DNA from: an uncultured Fluviicola sp.
Lineage (GTDB): Bacteria; Bacteroidota; Bacteroidia; Flavobacteriales; Crocinitomicaceae
Assembly (NCBI RefSeq): GCF_946478805.1
Contig: NZ_CAMLDC010000012.1
Location: 83,942-147,941 of the forward strand
Length of the DNA: 64,000 bases
Direction of reading: 5' to 3'
Shown here: positions 43,092 to 52,473 of the stretch, piece after piece
Position numbering within the stretch: position 1 is the stretch's first letter
Layout of the letters: each line of letters opens with the position of its first letter
Program-made: the position numbers and the translations under genes
The notes under the pieces: generated by a model
The model's database searches: none
The model's input: only the letters and a program-made list of their open reading frames with translations
What the model was told of the DNA's origin: nothing

Positions 43092-44456
43092 ATGAAAAAG
43101 CTCATTATCATTGGTTTCGTACTGTTCGCCGGATCTTCAGAAATCCGGGCACAACTGACAAATTCGGGCAATATCCGAACATTTACCGGGGCAAATGTTA
43201 CCATTTACGGCGATGTGACCAACAACGGAACGATTGCAGATTCCGGGACGCTGATTACGCTGGCCGGTTCAAATCTGCAAACATTCGGAGGAAGTTCCAT
43301 TACTACTCTTAAAAATCTACTTCTGAACAATAGCGACGCAACCGGTATTACCCTGGCACAAGCTTTGAATGTTCGCGGAGCATTGACTTTTACGGATGGA
43401 TATCTGAATACAACTGCTACGAATATACTGACGATGACTAGTACATCGAGTGTAGTTTCCGTGAGCAATAACAGCTTTGTTTCAGGTCCGATGGTTAAAA
43501 CCGGAAATACGGCCTTTGTCTTTCCAGTAGGGAAAAATGTGGTTTATGCACCCATTGCCGTTTCTGCACCTGCTGTTGGTACCGATCAGTTCACAGCAGA
43601 ATATTTCCAGGTATCCCCAACCCCGGTTTATCCTGCATCGACCCACGAACCGGCTTTGGATCACGTATCGGAATGCGAATATTGGATACTCGACCGCACA
43701 ACCGGCTCTTCCAATGTATCAGTCACATTGAGTTGGGACACACGCAGTTGTGGCGTCACTGCCCTTCCCGATTTGCGCGTAGCCAGATGGGATGGCGCAC
43801 AATGGACGGATAAAGGAAATGGCGGAACAACCGGTACAACGGCCGCCGGAACTGTGATTTCTTCCGCAGCGGTTACTGCCTTCAGTCCATTTACTCTCGC
43901 TTCTTCGACCTTGACAAATCCGTTGCCTGTCGAACTTCTGACATTTGCCGTCAACTGTGAAAATGAACAGGTGGTTCTTCGGTGGAGCACTGCCAGTGAA
44001 CAACACAATGACTTTTTCACGATTGAGAATAGCCCCGACGCATTGAATTGGCAAACGGCAACAACAGTTGACGGAGCAGGAACAACCGATTTAGTGACGA
44101 ACTACTCGTGGATCGACCATTCGAATCCGGGTAGGGACATGTATTATCGTTTATCACAAACGGACGACAACGGTGAAAAAACCGTTCACGACATCATTTA
44201 TCTCAAAAACTGTGAGATGCCGGAAAACAAGCTGAGTATTTATCCGAATCCGGCTAAGAGTATTGTGAACATTGTGACAGCCGAAAAAATCACCGGAATA
44301 ACCGTCATGAACCCGGAAGGAAAATCAATCGGAGTACCGGTTGATTATGAGTATCGACAACTTAATTTCGGGCAATTCCCGAATGGAGTCTACCTGATCC
44401 GGATAAATACACCTCAAAAAACGTTCAACGAGAAAGTGGTGGTTTCGCGGGATTGA
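43092..44456 (+). CDS. Surface protein with T9SS type A sorting domain
   Basis: This 454-aa protein has a signal peptide (1-20, EIRAQ). The N-terminal strand-rich repeats (about 22-130) are of the NSGNIRTFTGANVTIYGDV type. The middle includes a typical Bacteroidota LPVELLTFAVNCENEQVVLR segment with WSTASEQHNDFFTIENS. The C-terminal T9SS sorting domain (about 380-454) has YPNPAKSIVNI, GVYLIRI and a final KVVVS. It is exported through the type IX system and anchored or released. ATG 43092 is chosen; an in-frame start 81 nt upstream would lie inside the previous gene. Confidence 0.85.
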   Translation: MKKLIIIGFVLFAGSSEIRAQLTNSGNIRTFTGANVTIYGDVTNNGTIADSGTLITLAGSNLQTFGGSSITTLKNLLLNNSDATGITLAQALNVRGALTFTDGYLNTTATNILTMTSTSSVVSVSNNSFVSGPMVKTGNTAFVFPVGKNVVYAPIAVSAPAVGTDQFTAEYFQVSPTPVYPASTHEPALDHVSECEYWILDRTTGSSNVSVTLSWDTRSCGVTALPDLRVARWDGAQWTDKGNGGTTGTTAAGTVISSAAVTAFSPFTLASSTLTNPLPVELLTFAVNCENEQVVLRWSTASEQHNDFFTIENSPDALNWQTATTVDGAGTTDLVTNYSWIDHSNPGRDMYYRLSQTDDNGEKTVHDIIYLKNCEMPENKLSIYPNPAKSIVNIVTAEKITGITVMNPEGKSIGVPVDYEYRQLNFGQFPNGVYLIRINTPQKTFNEKVVVSRD

Positions 44457-44474
44457 TTAACTAGTTATTGATTA

Positions 44475-44505
44475 GGCCCTGATTCGAAAGAGTCGGGGCT
44501 TTTTC
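44475..44505 (+). terminator. Rho-independent terminator
   Basis: GGCCCTGATTC and GAGTCGGGGCT form a stem with G-U pairs around a GAAA-type loop, followed by TTTTT. It ends the T9SS protein gene. Confidence 0.85.
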
Positions 44506-44717
44506 GTTTCTTGTTATATGGAATTCCAACCGGAATGAGCCAGGCATCACACCAGTTGAAGGGTTCGGTAAATGCAGAAGAGAACTACAAATGCAGTCCT
44601 CTTCTTATTGTTAAAGACAACCAATTCCAGCCGGTGAATTACTCTTCTTTGCTTTCTCTCATTAACAGCAACTACTAAAGGCTCATCAACCGAAATCATT
44701 TCTTTTTCAAGATCTTA

Positions 44718-45206
44718 TCATTTCACATTATCCTTGAAAAAATCCTGTAATGATTTCATCAATTCATCTGCGTCATGTTTAAATTCACGCTTAAATGATT
44801 CGTTTTTTTCGTACATCTGATGATCCATTTTCTTTATGTTATTTTCAAATGCGAGGTTTCTTTCATGAAGTTCTGCTTTCAATGTTGACAAATCACTTTT
44901 AGTTTTAAGATAATCCGATTTCAATTTCTCCGAATTTTTCCCATTTGCTTTTGCAAGAGCAACTTCCATTTTTATCAAGTCATTTTCCATATTGACAATC
45001 AAACTATCGGATTCTTTTTTGAAACCGTTCCAGTCAGCGGTTACTTTTTCTCTATAAGCCTCATCTTGTGATCTTTTTGCAGCTTCCAGCTTTTGGTTTG
45101 CTTCTTTCAAATGTTGATTTGCCTCCTTTACTTCTTTATTCGAATTTTGATTGCAACTAAACATCAATGTTGTTACAGCTAAAGCTAATATGGTTCTGTT
45201 TTTCAT
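44718..45206 (-). CDS. Coiled-coil lipoprotein
   Basis: This 162-aa protein has a lipoprotein signal with lipobox MFSC (Cys18), then an almost continuous heptad-rich helix (KEANQHLKEANQKLEAAKRS through KSLQDFFKDNV). It is probably a periplasmic spacer or envelope stress protein. No family is recognised. Confidence 0.75.
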   Translation of the reverse strand: MKNRTILALAVTTLMFSCNQNSNKEVKEANQHLKEANQKLEAAKRSQDEAYREKVTADWNGFKKESDSLIVNMENDLIKMEVALAKANGKNSEKLKSDYLKTKSDLSTLKAELHERNLAFENNIKKMDHQMYEKNESFKREFKHDADELMKSLQDFFKDNVK

Positions 45207-45311
45207 TTTTTTTGTTTTATGATTGATATGTATTTCTTAGTATTCTTCTGATCCAATATTTTTCCATTTGAAAGAAAGGTCAGTTGATCATCCTAATTTT
45301 GCAGGATACCA

Positions 45312-45346
45312 AAAAGGTAAAGGAACAAACGATCCCTTTACCTTTT
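45312..45346 (-). terminator. Terminator of the BON gene
   Basis: AAAAGGTAAAGG and CCTTTACCTTTT form a perfect 12-bp stem around an 11-nt loop, 6 nt past the stop of the BON-domain gene. Read on the minus strand it is followed by T-rich sequence. Confidence 0.85.
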
Positions 45347-45352
45347 AATTCT

Positions 45353-46021
45353 TCAGTCAATTAACGCGTAGCTGTAATCTACTGCCAAATCATTGTCTAC
45401 ATGCCAAATACCGGGAGTCTTCCAAGCGATACGCCCTGCTTCCTCTTTCTGATAAATGGAATCAACAGTTCCTGTAAGCCTAACAGTTCTCCCCGAAACA
45501 TGCACACGGATATTTTCGTCATTTAACCAACTGCGCTTAAGAGCCGCTTCGATCGATTTTTTTTCAAGCTCATCATTGAGCTCCGATTTGATTTTTAATT
45601 GATTGAATACCCCATTTACGCCTTCAATATTATTAATTGCACGTTTTGCAGCTTCCCGTTGAAAATCCCAGTGAACATTCCCCTCCAGAGTGACCCAACC
45701 GTTTTCTACTTTCACCTGTACTTTTTCATCTGGAACAAGCAAATCTGATTTCAAAGAAAAAATCACATCTTCCGCAATATCAGCATCGTCCCTTTTTTTG
45801 GAATCCGGATACTTCACTTCAATGTTTTCAACAATAGCGTTAACACCTGAAACACTTTTTGCGGCTTCTTCCGCCTGCAGTTTTTTCGCGTAATTATCTA
45901 CCGATCCGGTCAGCGTAACAATACCATCATTAACAATGACCCCGATTTCAGCTGCGTTTAATAGTGGCTCCCATTGAATTGCATCCTGAACATCTTTTTG
46001 TAACTGAGAATTTGTCTTCAT
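45353..46021 (-). CDS. Triple BON-domain protein 1
   Basis: This 222-aa protein has three BON repeats (about 3-70, 78-145, 150-222), each with a GIVTLTGSVDNY- or GWVTLEGNVHW-type strand pair. There is no signal peptide, unlike OsmY, so it is probably cytoplasmic. BON domains are thought to bind membranes or small ligands during stress. It is a paralogue of the proteins at 51136-51807 and 57805-58476; all start MKT...QKDV. ATG 46021 is chosen to match them. Confidence 0.88.
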   Translation of the reverse strand: MKTNSQLQKDVQDAIQWEPLLNAAEIGVIVNDGIVTLTGSVDNYAKKLQAEEAAKSVSGVNAIVENIEVKYPDSKKRDDADIAEDVIFSLKSDLLVPDEKVQVKVENGWVTLEGNVHWDFQREAAKRAINNIEGVNGVFNQLKIKSELNDELEKKSIEAALKRSWLNDENIRVHVSGRTVRLTGTVDSIYQKEEAGRIAWKTPGIWHVDNDLAVDYSYALID

Positions 46022-46030
46022 AATCATTTG

Positions 46031-46050
46031 ATTTTAAGATTATGACAAAG
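46031..46050 (-). promoter_or_regulatory. Shared upstream box of BON gene 1
   Basis: On the minus strand CTTTGTCATAATCTTAAAAT lies 10-29 nt before the ATG. Closely similar boxes sit at the same distance before the other two BON genes. The TTTG core resembles the -7 element of Bacteroidota promoters (TAnnTTTG), so it may be a promoter with a short leader. Confidence 0.5.
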
Positions 46051-46142
46051 AAATCCAATTGACCACACAACCGAAATGAGGCCACTCATGTTCTGCATTG
46101 ATAATTGTCAGAATATGAATTGATTAGAATCAATAAGAAGTT

Positions 46143-47201
46143 TCAGTTTTTCAGGTTAACCAACTTATCGTATTCCAAAATTGTGATTATGCTTCCGCTT
46201 ACCTCAATATAATTGTACTCTTTAAAATCACTGAGGGTTCGAATGACCGTTTCCTTGGCTGTCCCAACCATGTTTGCAAGATCTTCACGCGAAACATCCA
46301 TACTGAAGTGTTTATCGTTTTCTTTCTTGTATGTGTCCGACAGTTTAACCAATGCCTCAGCAACTCTTTTTCTAACGGAATCGTAAGCTAAACGTATGAG
46401 CTGCTGCTCATTTTCAATCAGGTTATCAGAAAGGATCCCAATAAATTTTCGGGCAACTTCCGAATTTTTGTAAATGAGCGAAAAGAAATCTTCCTTTGGA
46501 ATCATGTATACTTCGGCATCTTCCAGAACCGCAGCTGAATGGTTGTATGGTTCATTCTTTAACAAGGAAATGAATCCGAAGAAATCACCCTCCCGGTGCA
46601 AACTGCTGATCAGTTCTTTGCCCTGATCATTTTTATGAAATATTTTTATCTTGCCTTTATTAATGAAATAGGCACCTTTCGGGTAAGCCCCTTCTCTGAA
46701 AACGGTATCTTTCTTTTGATAATATCTACCTTCCCCTGTTGTTGAAATTTGTCTCAGCGATTCGAAACTTCGGGCCTCATTTATGAAGTTCTGAACACCT
46801 TCAATGTTTTTAGTGAACTTCTTTTTCAACAATTCCTGCTTTTGTAACCTTGTTTCAATTACATGTAGGAATTCCTGGTCGTCGAAAGGTTTTGTTAAGT
46901 AATCATCCGCCCCCATTGCCATTCCTTTTCTTACATCACTGCGTTCCGCATTAGAGGTTAAAAATATGAACGGAATCCCGGAGGTTTTTTCATTTTTTGA
47001 AAGCAAATGCAAAACACCGTAACCATCCAAAACAGGCATAATGATATCGCAAATAATTAAATCAGGATTCTCCTGGATTGCAAGTGCCACTCCAACCTTT
47101 CCATTTTCAGCGGTTATGACATCGTAATCCGCCAATTCCAGGATTTCGGTTGTATTTTCACGAACATCCACATTATCTTCAATGATCAGTATCTTCTTCA
47201 T
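46143..47201 (-). CDS. Response regulator fused to Crp/Fnr-type DNA-binding module
   Basis: This 352-aa protein has a receiver domain (1-120; EDN at 8-10, phosphoacceptor Asp52 in ICDIIMP, Lys in LTKPFDD), a cNMP-binding domain (about 150-260; GAYFINKGKIKIFHKND) and a Crp-type winged HTH at the C-terminus (SREDLANMVGTAKETVIRTL). This fusion combines phosphorelay and small-molecule input in one regulator. It is central in the stress region and is a good candidate for its controller (inference). ATG 47201 is chosen; a TTG 72 nt upstream would add an unusual extension. No partner kinase is adjacent. Confidence 0.9.
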   Translation of the reverse strand: MKKILIIEDNVDVRENTTEILELADYDVITAENGKVGVALAIQENPDLIICDIIMPVLDGYGVLHLLSKNEKTSGIPFIFLTSNAERSDVRKGMAMGADDYLTKPFDDQEFLHVIETRLQKQELLKKKFTKNIEGVQNFINEARSFESLRQISTTGEGRYYQKKDTVFREGAYPKGAYFINKGKIKIFHKNDQGKELISSLHREGDFFGFISLLKNEPYNHSAAVLEDAEVYMIPKEDFFSLIYKNSEVARKFIGILSDNLIENEQQLIRLAYDSVRKRVAEALVKLSDTYKKENDKHFSMDVSREDLANMVGTAKETVIRTLSDFKEYNYIEVSGSIITILEYDKLVNLKN

Positions 47202-47766
47202 TGTCCCCGGTATTAAGGTGTGTCTTATTCTTGTTAATTTCTTCGGGAGGATGATCAAGCAACTTTTATGCAATCGGAATGATTCGAGTAATTCTTCCTA
47301 CTCAATTCGCAACGAGTATTGTTTCCAAGGTATATTGAAATAAAGCATCAATCACTCGCCCGTTCTCCCCCAGATCATGGTCTCACGAATATACATTTTT
47401 TGATTAAGGAAAAAAAGTAAAAACCAAGCTTTTAACAAGTTAAATTCATTCATTTACAGTAATTTAGCTGGCATCACAAAGAAATCAACATTTAGCCGGA
47501 ATACTATCCAAAAAAAGAGTTGCCATACTATGGTCACAGCAATTACCTGAAATATCATGTCTCACTGATATTTTTCATAACTGATTATGATTTAGCTCAT
47601 TTCAACCTGCTCACTTCCTGTTTAAATTTGCCCTAGAGGCATTTCATTATTGGGAATATATCAGGTTAATTCAGGATGTTTTTTGGTTCCAATTCCGGGA
47701 TTGATTTATTCTAAAAACCATTATTTCCATCCTATTTGACTTGTTTAATATTTTAACACTTTTACT
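47202..47766. other. Long divergent intergenic region (565 nt)
   Basis: This lies between the receiver-Crp regulator (minus) and the universal stress protein gene (plus). No coding frame with a plausible start is seen. It contains two similar motifs, ATCATGGTCTCACGAATAT near 47374 and ATCATGTCTCACTGATATT near 47554. The second forms an inverted repeat (GAAATATCA...TGATATTT). These may be regulatory sites; the rest is AT-rich. Confidence 0.5.
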
Positions 47767-48591
47767 ATGAAAAAAATACTTGTTCCAACAGACTTTTCGA
47801 TTCTATCCGATAATGCGTTGAATTATGCTGTGCAACTGGCAAAAAAGACCGAGGCCGAACTTTTCCTCTTTCATGGGTATCTAATCCCTTCTCCCATGTA
47901 TGATCCTTTAATCAGCGTACCCACAGAACGAGAGCTTCAAAAGGAAGTAATGTCCTCTTTGAAAAAGCTTCAACAATTGATCAAAACGACGGATCCTGAT
48001 TTAAAAGTCAGTTACGGCACTTCACCCGGAATACCATATGATGAAATCAATGAATGTGCCCAAAAAGAAAATGCAGACCTGATTGTAGTCGGTGCCCAGG
48101 GATCCGGATACCTGGAAGAAAAAGTTATCGGAAGCACGGCATCACAGCTTATCCGAAAGTCGAAAATACCAGTACTTGTTATTGATAAGGAAGTCCTATT
48201 CAAAGAACCGAAAAACATTGTTTTGGCGGTTGATTTCAGGGAAACAGATAACAAAAACGTATTAAAACCTCTTAAACAACTTGCTACACTATTCAAATCC
48301 CATGTACAGGTACTGAATGTATTTCCTGAGTCGGAGGCTATTCCTACACTTGGTGAAATTGCCGAAAGTTTCAGACTGATTCATTCCCTGAAGTTTATTC
48401 ATCACACTTTTTTTTACCGGGAAAACAAGGATGTTATCGCAGGAATTAATGATTTTGTAGAAAAACACGATATCGACATGGTGGTAATGATCACACGCAA
48501 TCACTCGATAATCAGCCGTTTATTCCGTGAATCACATACGAAAGCAATGGCCTTTCATAGCAAGGTACCTTTATTGACACTTCACGAATAA
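47767..48591 (+). CDS. Universal stress protein (tandem UspA)
   Basis: This 274-aa protein has two UspA domains. The first (1-145) has LVPTDFSILSDNALNYAVQL and the ATP-binding pattern VGAQGSGYLEEKVIGSTAS. The second (146-274) is degenerate, with VMITRNHSIISRLFRESHT in the equivalent place. Tandem forms are common in Bacteroidota, and one half often binds ATP. It is part of the stress-gene group. Confidence 0.92.
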   Translation: MKKILVPTDFSILSDNALNYAVQLAKKTEAELFLFHGYLIPSPMYDPLISVPTERELQKEVMSSLKKLQQLIKTTDPDLKVSYGTSPGIPYDEINECAQKENADLIVVGAQGSGYLEEKVIGSTASQLIRKSKIPVLVIDKEVLFKEPKNIVLAVDFRETDNKNVLKPLKQLATLFKSHVQVLNVFPESEAIPTLGEIAESFRLIHSLKFIHHTFFYRENKDVIAGINDFVEKHDIDMVVMITRNHSIISRLFRESHTKAMAFHSKVPLLTLHE

Positions 48592-48675
48592 ATCCAACTT
48601 GAATTCGATTGAACCGGAATTGAATCTCCTATTTAGCCTCCTATAGTAAACAGGTTTAATTTTAAAAAGAACAAC

Positions 48676-49116
48676 ATGAAACAACTTGCAAAAACATCCA
48701 AAAATGGAGAATTGACAACACCTTTGTGGGAAGATTTCTTTACAGATCGTTTTTTCTCAAACCGCTGGCCATTTGTTGACCAGGATCTGTTCCCAGCTGT
48801 AAACATCAAGGAGAGTGATGAGGCTTTTCATACGGAATTAGCGGCTCCGGGTTTTTCCAAAAAGGATTTCAAAGTGTCCGTAGAAGGATCTTATCTTACG
48901 ATCAGTGCTGACAAAGAAGTTGAAAAGAGCGAATCAAACGATCGTTTCACCAGAAAAGAATTCGAACGGAATTCGTTCTCCCGAACATTTAATTTACCGG
49001 ATAACGTGGATGAGAAAAAAATTGAAGCCGCATACCATTCAGGTATTCTTAAGCTAACCATTCCCAAAAAGGAAAAGAGCAAACCTACTTCCAAAAAGGA
49101 AATCGAAATTTCGTGA
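48676..49116 (+). CDS. Hsp20/alpha-crystallin small heat-shock protein 1
   Basis: This 146-aa protein has an alpha-crystallin domain at about 38-135 with PAVNIKESDEAFHTELAAPG, SRTFNLPDNVDEKKIEA and AAYHSGILKLTIPK, and a C-terminal lysine-rich tail ending IEIS. It binds unfolding proteins during stress. It lies 84 nt after the universal stress protein gene and is followed by a strong terminator. A paralogue is at 61273-61722. Confidence 0.94.
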   Translation: MKQLAKTSKNGELTTPLWEDFFTDRFFSNRWPFVDQDLFPAVNIKESDEAFHTELAAPGFSKKDFKVSVEGSYLTISADKEVEKSESNDRFTRKEFERNSFSRTFNLPDNVDEKKIEAAYHSGILKLTIPKKEKSKPTSKKEIEIS

Positions 49117-49117
49117 C

Positions 49118-49152
49118 AAAATGATACCCGGTAATTACCGGGTATCATTTTT
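49118..49152 (+). terminator. Rho-independent terminator
   Basis: AAAATGATACCCGGTAA and its exact complement form a perfect 17-bp stem with almost no loop, and the descending arm ends in a T-run. It ends the Hsp20 transcript two bases after the stop. Confidence 0.92.
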
Positions 49153-49274
49153 ATCAGCTTATTGTTCAATTATCAGGATACTTTTTCCCAACTTTATATT
49201 TAGGAAAAGTTTTGTCTGATCAACGAACACCCAACCAGTTCAGACACTTTCATTAAGTAATACCTAATTAGCTT

Positions 49275-49919
49275 ATGAAAACAAAAGGCACACATAAAAA
49301 ATGGATAGTTATTCCAATAATAGGAATTGGTTTGTTTCTTGTACTTTTTGTTACTGCAGCATATTACTATCCCGGAGGTTCAAATGTTAACAGAACAAAA
49401 GAAGGATTTGATTGGATCAATAACTATTGGTGCGACCTGTTTTCACAAACTGCAAAAAACGGTGATCTTAACAAAGGTAGGATCTTTGGCCTGACCGGAA
49501 TAATCATACTGTTCTCATCGCTTGCCTTTTTTTGGTATTATCTGCCACAATTTTTTCATGAAAGAAGACTTAACACCATTATTATTCGATATACAGGGCT
49601 CACAGCCATGTTTATACTGATTTTTGTCTTTACACGTTTTCATGATAGTATCATTGGAATCGGAAGTACCATTTGTGCCATTCCAATGGCGGCAACTCTG
49701 AGCGAACTGAGAAAAAATAATTTAAGAGCCCTTCATTTTTTAGGCTTGTTCTGCATCTTTCTTATATTATTGAATTTCTTTATTTATGTAACAAACTGGT
49801 GGATTGTCATTTTGCCACTCCTCCAAAAGATCGCACTTATTGCATTTCTTATCTGGATCGTACTTATCGATTTAAAATGTCTCGTGATTAATCCTAAAAA
49901 TAATGTGCGTTATTCTTAA
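49275..49919 (+). CDS. DUF998-like multi-pass membrane protein
   Basis: This 214-aa protein has six hydrophobic segments and a conserved-looking exterior loop YPGGSNVNRTKEGFDWINNY followed by WCDLFSQTAKNG, which fits DUF998-type membrane proteins. The function is unknown. The gene's last 26 nt overlap the convergent nitroreductase gene. Confidence 0.72.
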   Translation: MKTKGTHKKWIVIPIIGIGLFLVLFVTAAYYYPGGSNVNRTKEGFDWINNYWCDLFSQTAKNGDLNKGRIFGLTGIIILFSSLAFFWYYLPQFFHERRLNTIIIRYTGLTAMFILIFVFTRFHDSIIGIGSTICAIPMAATLSELRKNNLRALHFLGLFCIFLILLNFFIYVTNWWIVILPLLQKIALIAFLIWIVLIDLKCLVINPKNNVRYS

Positions 49920-50493
49920 TTCTTTCATGGACATCCGGTGTTTCGTCTCCATAGCCGATAATGATGGCAAGATGAACCTGATGTGTATAAGGGATATTCA
50001 ACCTGGAATAATCATCCGTTTGTTCCACAAATTTCCCAAAACCGACCGGACAACTATCCAAACCTAATGATTTAGCGGCCAGCATGATGTTTTGTGAACA
50101 CATACCTATATCAAGACCTGCCCATTCATTTCCCTTTGGTGCAGTAATAAAAACAACCACCGGGGCTCCATGAAAAACAGGATCTTTGGCCGTCAGAAAA
50201 TGGACGCTATCTGATAAATGCTTCATACCTGAAACAACTGCCTTAGCGATATTTTTAATTCCCATTTTCGGGATGTTTTTTAAGGCTACCTTATCAATCT
50301 CATGCGAGAACAATTGGATCATCTCCTTGTCTGTCACTATATGAAATCCCCAAGGTTGTTTATTCATCGCAGATGGAGCCATTCTTCCAGCCTCCAACAG
50401 TTGCTCAATGAGATCCCTGCTTACAGGAATGTCCTTATATTTTCGAACCGCTCTTCTTTCATAGATGGTTTTTATTACTTCATTCATGTTCAT
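49894..50493 (-). CDS. Nitroreductase family protein
   Basis: This 199-aa protein has the FMN-binding ERRAVRKYKD (residues 12-21), APSAMNKQPWGFHIVTD, a central GLDIGMCSQNIMLAAKSLGL helix, and the C-terminal HLAIIIGYGDE. Such flavoenzymes reduce nitro, quinone or ene compounds with NAD(P)H; the substrate is unknown. It fits the stress or low-oxygen theme of the area. Confidence 0.92.
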   Translation of the reverse strand: MNMNEVIKTIYERRAVRKYKDIPVSRDLIEQLLEAGRMAPSAMNKQPWGFHIVTDKEMIQLFSHEIDKVALKNIPKMGIKNIAKAVVSGMKHLSDSVHFLTAKDPVFHGAPVVVFITAPKGNEWAGLDIGMCSQNIMLAAKSLGLDSCPVGFGKFVEQTDDYSRLNIPYTHQVHLAIIIGYGDETPDVHERIKNNAHYF

Positions 50494-50633
50494 TCTGTTT
50501 TAGTTTTTCGTTCAAATTACGGGGCATTGACTGACAGTCACAATTCCTCTCATGTTCCGCATGTCATTTTATCTGCTGTTCTTTTGTTGCGTTCTTGCCC
50601 ATTTTGTTCTTCAAGTGTCATTCCTTATTCATA

Positions 50634-51029
50634 TCACTTTGTATTTAGTTTCCTGTTTAATAAATAACCCATTGCAACGCTGATTGCTGGAATTGAAATG
50701 TATCCCAAACCGATCGACATGAAATAGGTTGAAAATGAGCTTTTCATCATCGGAATGAGAATGATACTATCCAAAAGAATATTAATCGCCAACCAGGACA
50801 GTCCGACAATAAAACCGTTCAAAATGAAATCGTTGTAGACTCGCTTAAAGAAAACGTAAAGCAAATAGCTCCCGGAAGTAGTCCCGGAAATCATCATGAT
50901 CGATTTAAACGTACTATATTCCATTAACAACTGACCTCCAGGTTTATAGCATAAAAACGAAATAACAAATGGAATTAACCAGCTTAGCAATCCAAGCCAA
51001 ATAACCCGGTAAATAATCTTTTTAGACAT
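50634..51029 (-). CDS. Small four-TM membrane protein, hypothetical
   Basis: This 131-aa protein has four hydrophobic segments (about 7-24, 35-58, 70-92, 101-122). No family is recognised. It is isolated on the minus strand between the nitroreductase and the second BON gene. Confidence 0.65.
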   Translation of the reverse strand: MSKKIIYRVIWLGLLSWLIPFVISFLCYKPGGQLLMEYSTFKSIMMISGTTSGSYLLYVFFKRVYNDFILNGFIVGLSWLAINILLDSIILIPMMKSSFSTYFMSIGLGYISIPAISVAMGYLLNRKLNTK

Positions 51030-51135
51030 GTGAATTGTTATTAAATATTCATTGAATTTTTTCTGATGGAACAGAAGCTTTTGGTCGATTTTTCCCTTCT
51101 ACATATGGATGGAAGAACCAACTATTCATTGGTTG

Positions 51136-51807
51136 TCAAGTCCTGTTTGACAAAGGAACAACTACCTCCAACTCATTAACAACGGATGCAATACCTGGCA
51201 CATTCCATGCTGCATGTTCAGCATCACGTTTTTCGACATAAGACCGAACCGTTCCACTCAGGGTCACTTTATCGTCTTGTGTCGCTATTCTTATATCATT
51301 GGCGTCAATTATTGCATTGCGCTCAAATGCTGCAGTAATCTTCTTTTGCACGTCTGATGGATGGATGTGCGAAATAACGGTCACAAGATTTGTAATCCCT
51401 TTCACACCGGCAAGGTTACTCACCGCATTCTTTACTGCATTTTTTTGAAAAATCCAATTAACCCTACCTTCTGCTGTCACCCAACCGTCCTCAACTTTCA
51501 CCTTGATCTTATCATCGGGAACTAAACTGTCCCAACGCAACGTATTCACTATTGCCTCAGCAATTTCCGAATCTGTTCTTTTGTCGTTTGCTCCAATCTT
51601 AACATGAATGTCCTCAGCTACGGCTTTTGTACCTTCTACGCGCAAAGCCGCGTTCTCAGCAGCGCGTTTTTCTGCATACGATCCCACTGTTCCGAAAAGC
51701 TCCACGATACCATTATTCACGGCGACACCTATTTCAGAAGCGTCAATGGCAGGCTGCCATTTCAATTCTTCTATCACGTCCTTTTGTAGTGTTGCGTCTG
51801 TTTTCAT
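51136..51807 (-). CDS. Triple BON-domain protein 2
   Basis: This 223-aa protein has three BON repeats (VNNGIVELFGTVGSYAEKRA, VEDGWVTAEGRVNW and TQDDKVTLSGTVRSYVEKRD mark the repeats). It is closer to BON protein 3 than to BON protein 1, sharing the AAFERNA...DANDI and WNVPG(I/V) segments. There is no signal peptide. ATG 51807 is chosen because it aligns with the paralogues; a longer frame upstream encodes no BON-like sequence. Confidence 0.88.
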   Translation of the reverse strand: MKTDATLQKDVIEELKWQPAIDASEIGVAVNNGIVELFGTVGSYAEKRAAENAALRVEGTKAVAEDIHVKIGANDKRTDSEIAEAIVNTLRWDSLVPDDKIKVKVEDGWVTAEGRVNWIFQKNAVKNAVSNLAGVKGITNLVTVISHIHPSDVQKKITAAFERNAIIDANDIRIATQDDKVTLSGTVRSYVEKRDAEHAAWNVPGIASVVNELEVVVPLSNRT

Positions 51808-51816
51808 AATAACTGT

Positions 51817-51836
51817 TTTAAGATTACAATACAAAG
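51817..51836 (-). promoter_or_regulatory. Shared upstream box of BON gene 2
   Basis: On the minus strand CTTTGTATTGTAATCTTAAA lies 10-29 nt before the ATG. It matches the box before BON gene 1 (CTTTG, then TAATCTTAAAA) and the one before BON gene 3. Confidence 0.5.
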
Positions 51837-52080
51837 AACTGCGATGCGGACTGAAGATTCTATGACAACTATCAAAAGCAGAGATGACAATCATCAAGTA
51901 CCAACACCAGGTAAATGTGAATGAAAGAAGGAAAAACCATCCTGAAAATACTATTACACTCAGCGTATTGCTGTCATTGGGTAAAACAGAAGTTGAGGCA
52001 GATATCCCAAAGGAGGAAAATCATCATCAACATTGATCTTCATCAATTTTTCCCTGAGCAAAATATCGGAAGTTAGCAGG

Positions 52081-52473
52081 ATGAAAGCAAAAACATTTAT
52101 CGAATTGGCAGCATTGTCTGCGAACCTGTATGCTATCTCGAAGGAAACCCATCTCCTGGAGAAGCTGAAAGACCTGTCGGAAGAAGGTCGGGATAAGTTT
52201 AACGAATTCATGTCGGAAAGAGCCGTTGACGAACATGGTAACGAGATTCCTTTCACAGAAAGGATCAAGCTGAAAGCAAAAGAAGTACAGGAAGAATTGG
52301 AAACTAAGATCGGTGAGATGGTAACTGTCTTCTACGAAAAAGTAAATATTGCCCATACTGACAAATTGGTAGCCCTGGAAAGGCAGTTGGAAGACATCAA
52401 CAAAAATATTGCACTGGCGGAAGCCCGTATCCACCATTTGGAGAATAAAGATCAAACGGATGGCGCTGTTTGA
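52081..52473 (+). CDS. Phasin-like helical protein
   Basis: This 130-aa, almost entirely helical protein (LKDLSEEGRDKFNEFMSERA, then LKAKEVQEELETKIGEMVTV) resembles short phasin or apolipoprotein-like proteins that coat granules or membranes. There are no TM segments. ATG 52081 is chosen over an upstream TTG. Its 3' end overlaps the kinase gene by 14 nt, so the two are co-translated. Confidence 0.7.
   Translation: MKAKTFIELAALSANLYAISKETHLLEKLKDLSEEGRDKFNEFMSERAVDEHGNEIPFTERIKLKAKEVQEELETKIGEMVTVFYEKVNIAHTDKLVALERQLEDINKNIALAEARIHHLENKDQTDGAV

Noticed and set aside
47202..47273. N-terminal extension of the receiver-Crp regulator from a TTG
   Set aside because: The receiver domain starts directly at ATG 47201, and receiver domains normally begin at their first strand.
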